Of a DNA stretch of 64,000 nt, positions 34,385 through 43,164 are shown piece by piece. A program made the position numbers and the translations under genes. The notes below the pieces were generated by a model that saw nothing but the letters and a program-made list of their open reading frames with translations, did not search any database and had not been told where the DNA came from. The stretch is from CAWBFD01 sp963788115. Its GTDB lineage: Bacteria > Actinomycetota > Thermoleophilia > Solirubrobacterales > 70-9. The DNA is taken from assembly GCA_963788115.1 (NCBI GenBank), contig CAWBFD010000003.1:408573-472572 (forward strand), read 5' to 3'. Every line of letters starts with the position of its first letter. Position 1 is the first letter of the stretch.

Positions 34385-34398
34385 GGAAAACGTTTTCC
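34385..34398. promoter_or_regulatory. Perfect LacI-family operator before the Gfo/Idh operon
   Basis: GGAAAACGTTTTCC is a perfect 14-base palindrome with central CG and AACGTT core, the textbook LacI/GalR type. It shares the core and GG/CC ends with the site at 28976-28993 next to the LacI-family gene, which suggests common control. Confidence 0.75.
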
Positions 34399-34433
34399 GG
34401 GGCTTGGTTGGCGGAAGGGGCTCGCTGAGAGAC

Positions 34434-34460
34434 GGGGCCTCCTCGCGGGGAGGAGGCCCC
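34434..34460. terminator. Strong hairpin terminator of the sugar ABC operon
   Basis: GGGGCCTCCTC (34434-34444) pairs perfectly with GAGGAGGCCCC (34450-34460) around a 5-base loop. It lies 25 bases after the stop (34485) of the last gene of the minus-strand operon that starts at 43 kb and before the operator of the next operon. Confidence 0.75.
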
Positions 34461-34484
34461 GCCGAGCGGCGAGCGCGACGGCCG

Positions 34485-34973
34485 CTACCGCGGATGGACG
34501 GAGCCGTTCGGGAACAGGTTCGCGTTCGCGGATTCGAGCGCCTCGCGTTGTAGCTCGCCCACCTGGGCGACGGTGATGCCGGGGCGCTCGGTCAGCGGCT
34601 GCCAGCGCTCGGCCTCGAGGATCGTTGCAGCGAACGGTGGCTCCGGGTCGAGCTGTGGCGCCGGGAAGACGATCGCGCAGCTCCCGTCGGGGTCGGGCTC
34701 GCCGTCGTCACCGATGAACACCACCCACGCCTGCGTGTAGCCGTGGAGGGAAGCCGCATGCGCGCCGATCCCGAGCGCGGCCTCGTCGTCGTTCCAGGCC
34801 GCCACGCACTCGGCCGGGGCCCCGGCGATCGTGTCGCCCTCCTCGCCGCCTCCGGATCGGGCGATGATCACAACGCCGACCACAGCCGCGAGGACCGCGA
34901 CCGCGACCGCGACCGCGACCCGCTGGCGAGCGGCTTGCCCCGAGGCCGGCCCCGCCTCGGCGGGCTCGGTCAT
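34485..34973 (-). CDS. Single-pass membrane-anchored hypothetical protein
   Basis: 162 residues from ATG 34973. A short Pro/Ala/Gly-rich cytoplasmic start is followed by one membrane span (about 22-45) made largely of VAVAVAVA, coded by a GCGACC tandem repeat. The extracellular part has two Cys (CVAAWNDDEAALGIGAH, SCAIVFPAP), a compact domain and a final SANANLFPNGSVHPR. Similar small proteins are widespread in Solirubrobacterales-type genomes, with no known role. Last gene of the sugar ABC operon. Confidence 0.6.
   Translation of the reverse strand: MTEPAEAGPASGQAARQRVAVAVAVAVLAAVVGVVIIARSGGGEEGDTIAGAPAECVAAWNDDEAALGIGAHAASLHGYTQAWVVFIGDDGEPDPDGSCAIVFPAPQLDPEPPFAATILEAERWQPLTERPGITVAQVGELQREALESANANLFPNGSVHPR
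34893..34920. repeat. GCGACC-type 6-base tandem repeat in coding sequence
   Basis: 28 bases of GACCGC repeated 4.7 times. In the minus-strand gene it encodes alternating Val-Ala within the membrane span, so copy number changes would lengthen or shorten the helix in frame. Confidence 0.7.
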
Positions 34974-34980
34974 CCGAGCC

Positions 34981-35837
34981 TCAGGCCGGGGTGAGCGCCC
35001 CGCGCAGGAAGCGCAGGCCGTCCGCGGCGAGCGCATCGGGGGACTCGGCGAGCGGCCGCCAGATCGCGGCCGCCGTGGCGATCACCTCGTTGGCTTGAGT
35101 GAACGATTCGATGCACAGCGGGCCCTCGTAGCCGGAGTCGGCGAGCGCCGCCAGGAAGGCGGGCCAGTCGAAGCTATCGGCTCCGGGGGCTCCGCGATCG
35201 GTCCCGCAGGCGTGCACGTGGGCGATCCTGCCCGCCGCCGCCCGTGCCGCGCTTGGCGGGCTCTTCTCCTCGATGTTCATGTGGAAGCTGTCGAGCAGGA
35301 GCCCGCAGGCCGGGTGATCGAGCTCCTCCACCAGCTCAAGGGCCTGCTCGACCGTGTTGATGAAGCTCGTCTCGAAGCGGTTGAGCGGCTCAACGGCGAG
35401 CATCACCCCACGCTCGCCGGCGTCGTCGGCAACTGGCCGCAGGCCTTCGGCGACGCGGGCGATGGTCGCCCGCCGCTCGCCCTCGTCCATGCGCCACAGC
35501 CGTCCGACGGCCGCGTACATGGGGCCGGCGACGACGCCGGAGCCGACCCGATCGGCGACCTCGACGCAGTGGCTCAGGTAGTCGCGCGTCGAGGCGACGA
35601 CCTCGCCGTCGGCGACGGCGAGGTCGCGCCCGGGAGGCATCACGCAACAGACCCCGGCGCCGAGGCCGAGCCCCGGAGCACGTCGGCGGCCCGGCCCGGA
35701 TCCCACGCCCCCGGTTCCTCGACCGGGAGCTCGATCAGGTCGAAGCCCAGATCAGCGACCCGAGGCGCCAGCTCGCCGATCACCTCATCGGTGATCGGCG
35801 AGTCCCAGATCCAGGCGTTGGCGCCGATCCGGTTCAT
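34981..35837 (-). pseudogene. D-tagatose/D-psicose 3-epimerase-like protein, frameshifted
   Basis: From ATG 35837 the N-terminus reads MNRIGANAWIWDSPITDE, typical of ketose 3-epimerases, up to DPGRAADVLRG. Near 35670-35680 the frame changes; the second frame continues LGLGAGVCCVMPPGRDLAVADGE and carries the catalytic and metal motifs AVEPLNRFETSFIN, LLLDSFHMNIEE, HVHACGTDRGAPG and CIESF to the stop at 34981. The joined product would be about 285 residues, the normal size. It belongs to the sugar ABC operon, 75 bases after the binding-protein gene, and may epimerise the imported ketose. Confidence 0.8.
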
Positions 35838-35912
35838 CACGGGCCGGGCGCCGGGCGCGACCGATGGTCGCGCCCGGCTTCACCTGTGCCCGGATGACGG
35901 GTCACCGTCGTG

Positions 35913-37121
35913 CTAGCCGCCCCAGTCCTCGGGGAAGCCGGGCATGTCCTCGCACCCGCAGGTCGCGTAGTGCAGCGGGGGCAGGCCCTCGTTGGCGGCG
36001 ATCACGTCGTCCAGCTCGGCGTCAGTGATCGGCTCCTGCGGCAGGATCCACTCCTTCGGGACCTCCTCCCCGGACAGGATCCGGGTCGCTGCGATGATCG
36101 GCGTCCGCCACTGGAAGTTGGAGTAGACGGGCGCGATCGCCGTCAGGTCATCCTCGGACCACTTGGTGAGGAAGTCGAGCTGGTCCTCACCGGTGATCGG
36201 CGGGATCTCCTGACCGGCGTCCTCGAACGCCTCGGCCGCCGCCACAGCGGTGGCGCCGGCGTCCATCCAGATCCCGTCGAGCTGACCCTCGCGGGCGATG
36301 TAGTCGCTGACGATCTGCTTGGTGTTCGCCGCATCGCCCTCGGTGAACTCGTTGCCGACGATGTCGAGCTCGGCATCCGCGAACACCTCCTGCGCCGCGG
36401 ACCACCGCGTCTCGAGGACGTCAACGCCCGGCAGAATTCGCAGGGCGAGGATCTTGCCGCCCGGATCGACGTTCTCGACCAGGAACTCGGCAGCGTCAGC
36501 CCCGAAGGCATAGCCGCCGATCGGCTTGATGAACGTCACCGGGCAGTCGGTGTTGACGCCGCGATCGAAGACGATGACCGGGATTCCGGTGTCGCACGCC
36601 TGCTCGACGGCCGGGGTCAGCGTCTCCGTCGTGTTCGGCGAGATGATCAGCGCGTCGCAGTTCCCTCGCGACAGGGACTGGATGTCGGAGATCTGCTTGT
36701 CGTCGCTCGCCTCGGCGTCGACCGCGTTGAAGTCGCCGATCTCCTCATGGAGGTCCACCTCGTGCTGCATCGTGTTCCAACCCACGACGCGCCACGGGTT
36801 ATCGACCGCGGCGTTGGAGAAGCAGACGTTCCACGGCGGGGGTGTCTCGTACTGGGACGTGTCGACGAGCTCGGGCTCGATCGCCTGTACCCACGGGTCG
36901 TCGCCCGCCCCGAAGTCCTCCGGCTCCACGTCACGCCAGGCGAGCTCCTGCTCCATTGCCTGACGGTCGAAGAACTGAGGGTCGTGCTCGGGCTGGAACG
37001 CGGCGACGTCGGCGCCGCCGTCGTCGTCGTCATCGTCGCCACCACAGGCGGCGGCGAAGAGGGCGAGCATCCCCACCGTGAGCAGCACCGCTGCCCCCCT
37101 TGCCCAGTGCCTCCTAGTCAT
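35913..37121 (-). CDS. Sugar ABC transporter substrate-binding lipoprotein (RbsB type)
   Basis: 402 residues; ATG 37121 behind a strong GAGGAGGTAATG site. Lipobox LFAAAC with Cys26 and an Asp-rich linker anchor it outside. The body is a type I periplasmic-binding fold: VCFSNAAVDNPWRVVGWNTMQHEV, NCDALIISPNTTETLTPAVEQA, IPVIVFDRGVNTDCPVTFIKP, DGIWMDAGATAVAAAEAFEDAG. It works with the two permeases and the double ATPase encoded upstream. Two conserved C-terminal Cys (YATCGCEDM) are unusual for the family and may form a disulfide. Confidence 0.9.
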   Translation of the reverse strand: MTRRHWARGAAVLLTVGMLALFAAACGGDDDDDDGGADVAAFQPEHDPQFFDRQAMEQELAWRDVEPEDFGAGDDPWVQAIEPELVDTSQYETPPPWNVCFSNAAVDNPWRVVGWNTMQHEVDLHEEIGDFNAVDAEASDDKQISDIQSLSRGNCDALIISPNTTETLTPAVEQACDTGIPVIVFDRGVNTDCPVTFIKPIGGYAFGADAAEFLVENVDPGGKILALRILPGVDVLETRWSAAQEVFADAELDIVGNEFTEGDAANTKQIVSDYIAREGQLDGIWMDAGATAVAAAEAFEDAGQEIPPITGEDQLDFLTKWSEDDLTAIAPVYSNFQWRTPIIAATRILSGEEVPKEWILPQEPITDAELDDVIAANEGLPPLHYATCGCEDMPGFPEDWGG

Positions 37122-37274
37122 TTTTCATTACCTCCTCCTCGGATCTCCGAGACTGTCGTACATGGCTTGTGTGCGATTGAAAGTTGCGTAGGTGCGATCG
37201 ATCGTCTGCCTCTCCTCCCGTCCTCGGCTTCCCCTGCCTCAGGTTCTGGCCCGGTCGCGTTGCAGCGCCCGCCC

Positions 37275-38291
37275 TCAACCTCCCCTGATCCGGAATGCCG
37301 CCAGTGCGACCGCGGCGATGATGATCACGCCCGTCACCGTCTGCTCCAGCGCGAACTCGACCCCGTAGAGGTTGAGCAGCTTGAACAGCGCCTCCAGCGC
37401 GAGGGCCCCCGCGATGGCCCCGGTCACGGTGCCGCGGCCCCCGCCGAGCACCGTCCCGCCGAGCACCGCGGCGGTGATCGCCTGGAACTCGTATCCCTCG
37501 CCGACGGTCGACGTGACCCCTGCGAATCCGCCCAGCAGGATCCCGGCGATCACTGCCGAGATCGCGGAGATCACGAACGCGGCCGTGCGAACCCGGGGCA
37601 CGCTGACGCCCGACAGCGCGGCGGCGCGGTCGTTGTCGCCGACCGCGAGCACGCGGCGCCCGAACCCTGATCGCGCGAGCCAGACCGCGCCGGCAGCGAA
37701 GGCGACGAGGACGATCACGGAGTAGGGGATCTCCTCGATCACCGGGATCCCCGTGATGCCCTCCCGACCGACTTCGCGGAAGTTGTCGGCCAGCTCCCCC
37801 TTCGGCGCGCCGCCCGTCCACAGGAAGACCGCGCCGCTCAGTATCAGCAGCATCGCCAGGGTGACGATGAACGAGGGGACGCGCAGAATCGTGGTGCAGA
37901 AGCCGTTGACGAGCCCGACCGCGATCCCGATCGCGAACAGGAGCGCGATCACCGGCAACGTGTTCCCCGGGTCGCCGTCCGACAGCCGGGCGGCGACCAC
38001 GACGACCACCGTGATCAGCGAGCCGACCGAGAGGTCGAATTCGCCCGAGGCGAGCACGAAGAACGCGCCGGTCGCCAGGATCGCCAGCGGGGCGGCGATC
38101 TTGAGGTAGGCGAGGAAGCCCTCCGGCGTGGTGAAGTTCTGATCGAGCTGCGCGACCCAGATGAGCAGGATGGCCAGCAGCAGCCAGACCACGGGGATCG
38201 CCCGGAACGCGGCCAGGGAGAGGGCGAGCGCCCTGGAGCCGGCGCCGCCCGCGGCGGGGGGCTCGGAGGCGGGAGTGGGATGGGTACTCAA
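37275..38291 (-). CDS. Sugar ABC transporter permease (RbsC type), second copy
   Basis: 338 residues from TTG 38291, overlapping the first permease stop as TTGA. It has 8-10 hydrophobic spans and family motifs LASGEFDLSVGSLI, VPSFIVTLAMLLILSGAVFLWTGG, VLAVGDNDRAAALSGV and ITAAVLGGTVLGGGRGTVTGAIAGAL. Two different RbsC-type permeases in one operon suggest a heterodimeric channel rather than the usual homodimer. Confidence 0.9.
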   Translation of the reverse strand: MSTHPTPASEPPAAGGAGSRALALSLAAFRAIPVVWLLLAILLIWVAQLDQNFTTPEGFLAYLKIAAPLAILATGAFFVLASGEFDLSVGSLITVVVVVAARLSDGDPGNTLPVIALLFAIGIAVGLVNGFCTTILRVPSFIVTLAMLLILSGAVFLWTGGAPKGELADNFREVGREGITGIPVIEEIPYSVIVLVAFAAGAVWLARSGFGRRVLAVGDNDRAAALSGVSVPRVRTAAFVISAISAVIAGILLGGFAGVTSTVGEGYEFQAITAAVLGGTVLGGGRGTVTGAIAGALALEALFKLLNLYGVEFALEQTVTGVIIIAAVALAAFRIRGG

Positions 38292-39382
38292 CGCGCCCCC
38301 TCGAGTGCCGGCTCGCCGCCCGACGCTGTTTGCTCGGGGCCACCCGTGCTCGCCGCCCGTTGCCGGCGCTTGCGCCACCGCAGGGAGTAGGCGGCGACGG
38401 CCGCGATGATGATCACTCCGCGGGCGACGTCCTTGGCGAAGGGGTTGACCTCGAGCTGGTTGAAGGTGTTGTCGAGCATCGCGAGGATGAAGACGCCGGC
38501 GAGGGTGCCGAGCACGCCGCCGCGACCGCCGAGCAGGTACGTGCCGCCGAGGACGACGGCGGCGATCGACTCGAGGTCGTAGCCCCCGTCGGTGCCGACC
38601 AGCGGACTTCCGGCGCCGAGCCGGCTGGCGAGGAAGAGGCCGGTGATCGCCGCGGCCATCGCGCAGAGCACGTGGGCGCCGATCAGCACCCGGTGCGTGC
38701 GCACCCCCGACAGCTTCGAGACCTCCTCGCTACCGCCGACCGCGTAGAGCCGGTGCCCGAAGCGGGTGGAGCGGAGCAGGAACCAGGCCAGCCCGACGAC
38801 CGCGAAGAGCAGCACCACCGACACCGGGACGGGGCCCCAACTGTCGAATCCGAGCGTGTTCTGGAACCCGTCCGGGACGTCACCCGCGGGGCCGCTCCAG
38901 CGGCTCTCGATGTATCCGCTGAGGATCAGCGCCATGCCGAGCGTGGCGATGAACGGGTTCACCCGCAGCTTGGTGATCACCAGCCCGTTGACGAGGCCGA
39001 CTCCGGCGCCGAACAGGAGCACCGCGCCGATCCCGGGCACGACCCCACTGCTTTCCATCGTCTCGGCGCCGATCAGCGAGGCGAGGCTGACCACGAAGGC
39101 GACCGAGAGGTCGAGCGAGGCGCCGAGGATCACCAGCGTCTGCCCGACCGCGACGATCCCGAGGGCGACCGAGCGGACGAGCATGTCCCTGATGTTGTCG
39201 ACGCTCAGGAACTCGCCGCCGTCGATCGTGACCACGGCCCAGCAGAGGACGAACACGACCAGCAGGACGAGGTAGACCGGTCCGGAGGTCGTGCGCGCGA
39301 TCGCGCCGAACGCGCCGCTGACCTTGCCCCACGCGCCGCCGAGCGAGGCCTGCGGCCCGGGGCGGGTCACGGCGCGGTTCAC
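38288..39382 (-). CDS. Sugar ABC transporter permease (RbsC type), first copy
   Basis: 364 residues from GTG 39382, overlapping the ATPase stop as GTGA. Motifs LVILGASLDLSVAFVVSLASL, VNPFIATLGMALILSGYIESRWSG, LYAVGGSEEVSKLSGV and IAAVVLGGTYLLGGRGGVLGTLAGVF mark the CUT2 permease family. It ends in a basic stretch RWRKRRQRAAS and a soluble tail. Paired with the permease at 37275. Confidence 0.9.
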   Translation of the reverse strand: MNRAVTRPGPQASLGGAWGKVSGAFGAIARTTSGPVYLVLLVVFVLCWAVVTIDGGEFLSVDNIRDMLVRSVALGIVAVGQTLVILGASLDLSVAFVVSLASLIGAETMESSGVVPGIGAVLLFGAGVGLVNGLVITKLRVNPFIATLGMALILSGYIESRWSGPAGDVPDGFQNTLGFDSWGPVPVSVVLLFAVVGLAWFLLRSTRFGHRLYAVGGSEEVSKLSGVRTHRVLIGAHVLCAMAAAITGLFLASRLGAGSPLVGTDGGYDLESIAAVVLGGTYLLGGRGGVLGTLAGVFILAMLDNTFNQLEVNPFAKDVARGVIIIAAVAAYSLRWRKRRQRAASTGGPEQTASGGEPALEGAR

Positions 39383-40956
39383 GATACGGCTTCCCCAGCT
39401 GGCTCACCGACGGCGATGTCGCGCTCCCCGGTGGCGAGGAACATGATGTCGGCCTCACTCGGGCCGGGCGCGAGCTCACCCGCGATCCCGCCATGGCGCA
39501 TGACGATGATCCGGTCGCTCATCCCGATCACCTCGGGAAGCTCGGAGGAGATCATCAGCACGGCCACTCCCTCGTTCGCGAGGCCTCGGATCAGGTCGTG
39601 GATGCCGGCCTTGGCGCCGACGTCGATCCCGCGGGTCGGCTCGTCGAAGATCACGAGCCGCGGCTCGGTCGCGAGCCACTTGGCCAGGACCACCTTCTGC
39701 TGGTTCCCCCCGGAGAGGAAGCGGACCTCCTGTCCGAGTGAGCGGAAGCGCAGCTCGACCGCCTCGACCAGATCGCTGACGTTGAGGGTGTGCTCGCGGC
39801 GGAACGAGCGCGTCAGCGTCCGCCAGGCGAGGCTGACGTTGTCCCGCACCGACTGCTCGAGCGCCAGGCCCTCGGCCTTGCGGTCCTCGGTCACGAACCC
39901 GATTCCGGCCGACACGGCCTGGCGCGGGGAGCGGATCGCTCGCTCGCTACCGTCAAGCTCGAGGGTCCCGTAATGGAGCGGGTCGGCGCCGAAGATCGCC
40001 CGCGCCAGCTCGGTCCTCCCCGACCCCTGGAGCCCGGCAACGCCGACGATCTCACCGGCGTGGACGTCGAGGTCGACACCCGAGAGCACCTCGTTGCCGG
40101 CCCCGCGCAGCCGGAGCCTGACCGGGCCGCGCGAGCCCGGCGCCGCCCTGGGCGGGAAGTACTGGTCGAGCTCGCGACCGACCATCATCCGCACCAGCTC
40201 TGGAGAGGTGACATCGGAGGGACGTACGGTGTCGACGCGCTTGCCGTCCTTGAGCACTGTGATCCGGTCAGCGACCTCGAACACCTCCTTCAGGCGGTGG
40301 GAGATGTAGAGCACGGCGAGGCCGCGCTCCTGGAGGCGGCGGAGGCGCCCGAAGATCCGCTCCACTTCGTTTGCGGCGAGCGCCGCGGTGGGCTCGTCCA
40401 TGATCATGATCCGGGCATCGAGCGAGAGCGCCTTGGCGATCTCGACCGCCTGCTGGCGGTCGACGGGCAGGCGGCCGACGAGCTCGCGCGGGGGGATCGG
40501 GTCCCCGGGCGCGAGCTCCGCCAGCAGCTCCCTGGCGCGCTCGTCCATCTCCCCGCGGTCGACCAGCACTCCGCGCCTCGGCTCGCGACCGAGGAAGATG
40601 TTGTCGCTCACGGTGCGGTCGGGCAGCAGGGTGAATTCCTGGTAGATGATCGAGACCCCCGCCCGCTGCGCCTCGAGCGGGTGGTGAAAGCGGACCGGCT
40701 CGCCGTCGATGCGCACCTCGCCCTCCGTCGGCCCGTAGGCCCCGGCGAGGATCTTCATCAGGGTGGTCTTGCCCGCCCCGTTCTCCCCGACGATCGCATG
40801 CACCTCCCCCGCGGAGCAGTCGAGGTCGATGTCGTCGAGCACGCGGACCCCGTAGAACTCCTTGCTGATCCCGCGCATCTCGAGCAGCGGCCGGGCCTCC
40901 GGGCTCGCCGGCTCGCGGCTTGCCGTCGCCTCACCCTGCTCCACGTCCTGACTCAT
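39379..40956 (-). CDS. Sugar ABC transporter double-domain ATPase (RbsA/XylG type)
   Basis: 525 residues, ATG 40956 overlapping the isomerase stop (ATGA). Two nucleotide-binding halves: the first with Walker A GENGAGKTT and Walker B MIMDEPTAAL; the second with a non-canonical P-loop GLQGSGRTE, intact signature LSGGNQQK and Walker B VIFDEPTRGIDVGAK, the normal CUT2 arrangement. The first half's signature is also degenerate (VDRQQAVEIAKAL). It powers uptake of a monosaccharide-size sugar with the two permeases downstream. Confidence 0.93.
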   Translation of the reverse strand: MSQDVEQGEATASREPASPEARPLLEMRGISKEFYGVRVLDDIDLDCSAGEVHAIVGENGAGKTTLMKILAGAYGPTEGEVRIDGEPVRFHHPLEAQRAGVSIIYQEFTLLPDRTVSDNIFLGREPRRGVLVDRGEMDERARELLAELAPGDPIPPRELVGRLPVDRQQAVEIAKALSLDARIMIMDEPTAALAANEVERIFGRLRRLQERGLAVLYISHRLKEVFEVADRITVLKDGKRVDTVRPSDVTSPELVRMMVGRELDQYFPPRAAPGSRGPVRLRLRGAGNEVLSGVDLDVHAGEIVGVAGLQGSGRTELARAIFGADPLHYGTLELDGSERAIRSPRQAVSAGIGFVTEDRKAEGLALEQSVRDNVSLAWRTLTRSFRREHTLNVSDLVEAVELRFRSLGQEVRFLSGGNQQKVVLAKWLATEPRLVIFDEPTRGIDVGAKAGIHDLIRGLANEGVAVLMISSELPEVIGMSDRIIVMRHGGIAGELAPGPSEADIMFLATGERDIAVGEPAGEAVS

Positions 40957-41870
40957 ATCAGGAGCGGGCGCAAATTCCGGTGGGCGATGATTAGGCCGGC
41001 GTTAACCAGTTCAGGGGTGCCGCCCCAGACCGGATCCTCGTGCTCGACGGAAAGGACGCCGTCGAACCCGCCCTCGTAGAGGGCGTCGACGTAGCGGGTG
41101 AAGTCCACCTGGCCCAGCCCGGGAATCCGATAACGCCACCAGCCGGCGTCCCACGGATCCTCACGGCCGATGCTCTTGCCGAAGACGCCGAACCTGTTGC
41201 GCTTCGCGGGGAACGTCTCCGCGTCCTTGGCGTGGGCGTGGATGACCCGATCCACGTAGGGGCGGAGCGCCTCCACCGGATCGATCCCGAGCCACAGCAG
41301 GTGCGAGGGGTCGAAGTTGAGATAGAGCCCGAGGCCGAACATCCACTCCCACTGCTCGGGCGAGTACGCCAGGTTTCCCGGGTAGCCATCCGGGTGCCAC
41401 CCCTCCATCGGGCAGTTCTCGATCATCAGCTTCACGCCCCGCTCGCCGGCGTAGTCGACGAGCGGCGGGAACACCGCCTCGGCCTCCTTCAGGTTCTCCG
41501 AGACGGTGCGGGCGGGATCGCGGCCGATGAAGGTCCCCACGGGCGGGCCGCCGAGCGCCGCCGAGGCATCGATGCAGGCACGCAGGTGATCGAGGATCGC
41601 GCCGCGTGTCTCCGGGTCGGGCTCCAGGTTGTTGTCGTAGTACGCGATCGACGAGAGCTCCAGGCCGTGATCGGCGAGCGTCGATCGCACCCGCTCGGCC
41701 TCGGCCTCGTCGAACTTGTCGGCCGCGAGGTGCGCGGCGGTGAACGGCCTGTCGCCCAACCGTGGCCAGGCCGCCACCTCCAGCGCCTCGAATCCGTGCT
41801 CGGCGGCGAACGCGGCGATCTCCTCCAGGTTCCGCTCCGGCATCGAAGCGGTGAGGACGCCGAGCTTCAA
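40953..41870 (-). CDS. Sugar phosphate isomerase/epimerase family protein
   Basis: 305 residues from TTG 41870, overlapping the Gfo/Idh stop (TTGA). TIM-barrel with KLGVLTASMPERNLEEIAAFAAEHGFEALEVAAWP at the start and metal motifs MIENCPMEGW, LNFDPSHLLWLGID, IHAHAKDAE and LSVEHEDPVW. The pattern is common beside Gfo/Idh dehydrogenases in inositol- or keto-sugar-using operons. It is second in the sugar ABC operon. The exact reaction is unknown. Confidence 0.85.
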   Translation of the reverse strand: MKLGVLTASMPERNLEEIAAFAAEHGFEALEVAAWPRLGDRPFTAAHLAADKFDEAEAERVRSTLADHGLELSSIAYYDNNLEPDPETRGAILDHLRACIDASAALGGPPVGTFIGRDPARTVSENLKEAEAVFPPLVDYAGERGVKLMIENCPMEGWHPDGYPGNLAYSPEQWEWMFGLGLYLNFDPSHLLWLGIDPVEALRPYVDRVIHAHAKDAETFPAKRNRFGVFGKSIGREDPWDAGWWRYRIPGLGQVDFTRYVDALYEGGFDGVLSVEHEDPVWGGTPELVNAGLIIAHRNLRPLLI

Positions 41871-43024
41871 CGCCGCACCTCGATCGGGGCCGCGGCCGGG
41901 ACATCGACCCAGCTCTCCTCACGCGCCGATGCAAGGACCGCGTCCGTGATCTGGGCCGCTCGCAGACCGTCCGAGAACACCGGCATGCCCTCGGCGACGA
42001 CGCCGGTCTCGATCGCGTCGTAGACGTCCGCGATGAAGGCGTCGAAGCAGTCACCGTAGCCCTGAGGATGACCCGCCGGGAGGGTCGCCAAACGCGCCGC
42101 GGGCGGAGACAGCCAGCCGGGGTCTCGCTGGAGCACGGTGGTCGCCTCGCGGCGGCCGCACCACAGCGTCTCCGGGTTCTCCTGGTCGAAGGCGAGCGCC
42201 TCCTGATCGCCGTCGAGCTCGAGCCAGAGCCGGTTCTTCCGTCCTGGCGAAACCTGGCTGATCGTGACCGTGCCGAGCGCGCCCTGATCGGTCTCGAACA
42301 GCACGAAGGCGGCATCCTCGGTGTCGACGCGGCGCACCTCGCCGGCCCCGTCGCCCTGTTCGAACGCGGCGTGACTGCCCGCACGACGACGCACGGGGTG
42401 TGCGGTCGCGGTCCGTGCGCTCAGACGGGTGATCCGCTGGCCGGAGAGGAACTCTGCCAGGTCGCACCAGTGGGAGCCGATGTCGGCGAATGCCCGCGAG
42501 GCGCCCCCCTCTGCGCCCTCGACCCGCCAATTGTGGTCGTCAGGTGAGAGCAGCCAATCCTGGAGATACGTCCCGTGAATCAGACGCACCCTGCCGGTGA
42601 TCCCGGCGCGCACCCGCTCGCGCGCCTCACGAACCGTCGGGTAGTAGCGATAGACGAACGGCACGGCGTCCTGCTTCCCGGAGGCCGCCGCCGCCTCCGT
42701 CAGCCGCAGCGCCCCGGCGCGCTCCATCGCCAGCGGCTTCTCGCAGACGACGTGCTTGCCGGACTCGAGCGCGGCCAGGGCCAGCGGCAGGTGAAGGTAG
42801 TTCGGGGTGCAGACATGGACGACGTCGATGTCGTCGGCTTCCACCAGGGCCTCGGCGGAGGGGAACCCTCGCTCAGCGCCCAGCGCAGCGGCCGCGCGCT
42901 CGCTTCGCTCGGGGGTCGACGCAGCGACGCCCACCAGCCGCGCGCCTGCACGGAGCGCGGCGCGGGCATGAACCCCGCCGATGAACCCCGTCCCTGCAAT
43001 GGCGACCCTCAGCTGAGCGGCCAT
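41867..43024 (-). CDS. Gfo/Idh/MocA-family NAD(P)-dependent oxidoreductase
   Basis: 385 residues from ATG 43024. The Rossmann motif is VAIAGTGFIGGVHARAAL, the nicotinamide Lys lies in HVVCEKPLAM, and the catalytic His in FADIGSHWCDLAEFL. First gene of the operon dehydrogenase - isomerase - ABC importer - epimerase. Its start codon is about two bases from the predicted transcription start (promoter at 43033-43061), so its message is probably leaderless. A ROK repressor is divergent. Confidence 0.9.
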   Translation of the reverse strand: MAAQLRVAIAGTGFIGGVHARAALRAGARLVGVAASTPERSERAAAALGAERGFPSAEALVEADDIDVVHVCTPNYLHLPLALAALESGKHVVCEKPLAMERAGALRLTEAAAASGKQDAVPFVYRYYPTVREARERVRAGITGRVRLIHGTYLQDWLLSPDDHNWRVEGAEGGASRAFADIGSHWCDLAEFLSGQRITRLSARTATAHPVRRRAGSHAAFEQGDGAGEVRRVDTEDAAFVLFETDQGALGTVTISQVSPGRKNRLWLELDGDQEALAFDQENPETLWCGRREATTVLQRDPGWLSPPAARLATLPAGHPQGYGDCFDAFIADVYDAIETGVVAEGMPVFSDGLRAAQITDAVLASAREESWVDVPAAAPIEVRR

Positions 43025-43032
43025 AGGTCGCG

Positions 43033-43061
43033 ACGCTACCCTGTCTTTGATCGGATGTCAA
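43033..43061 (-). promoter_or_regulatory. Promoter of the sugar ABC operon (near-leaderless)
   Basis: Minus strand TTGACA (43061-43056), 17 bases, TAGCGT (43038-43033); start near 43026 and ATG at 43024. On the plus strand TTGACG at 43080-43085 points the other way towards the ROK gene, so the two -35 boxes are back to back (GTCAAGC...GCTTTTGAC) and one repressor could block both. Confidence 0.5.
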
Positions 43062-43164
43062 GCATAAACTGCCTAGCTTTTGACGGGCGACCCTTCGTAA
43101 GATCGAGCTCGATAGGAGGAGGAAGTTTGATCGATTGGGCCGGTGCTTCTGCTTTACTGCGCAC

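Noticed and set aside
43056..43085. GTCAAGC...GCTTTTGAC as a dedicated ROK operator
   Set aside because: The arms coincide with two back-to-back -35 boxes, which explains the symmetry without a special operator.
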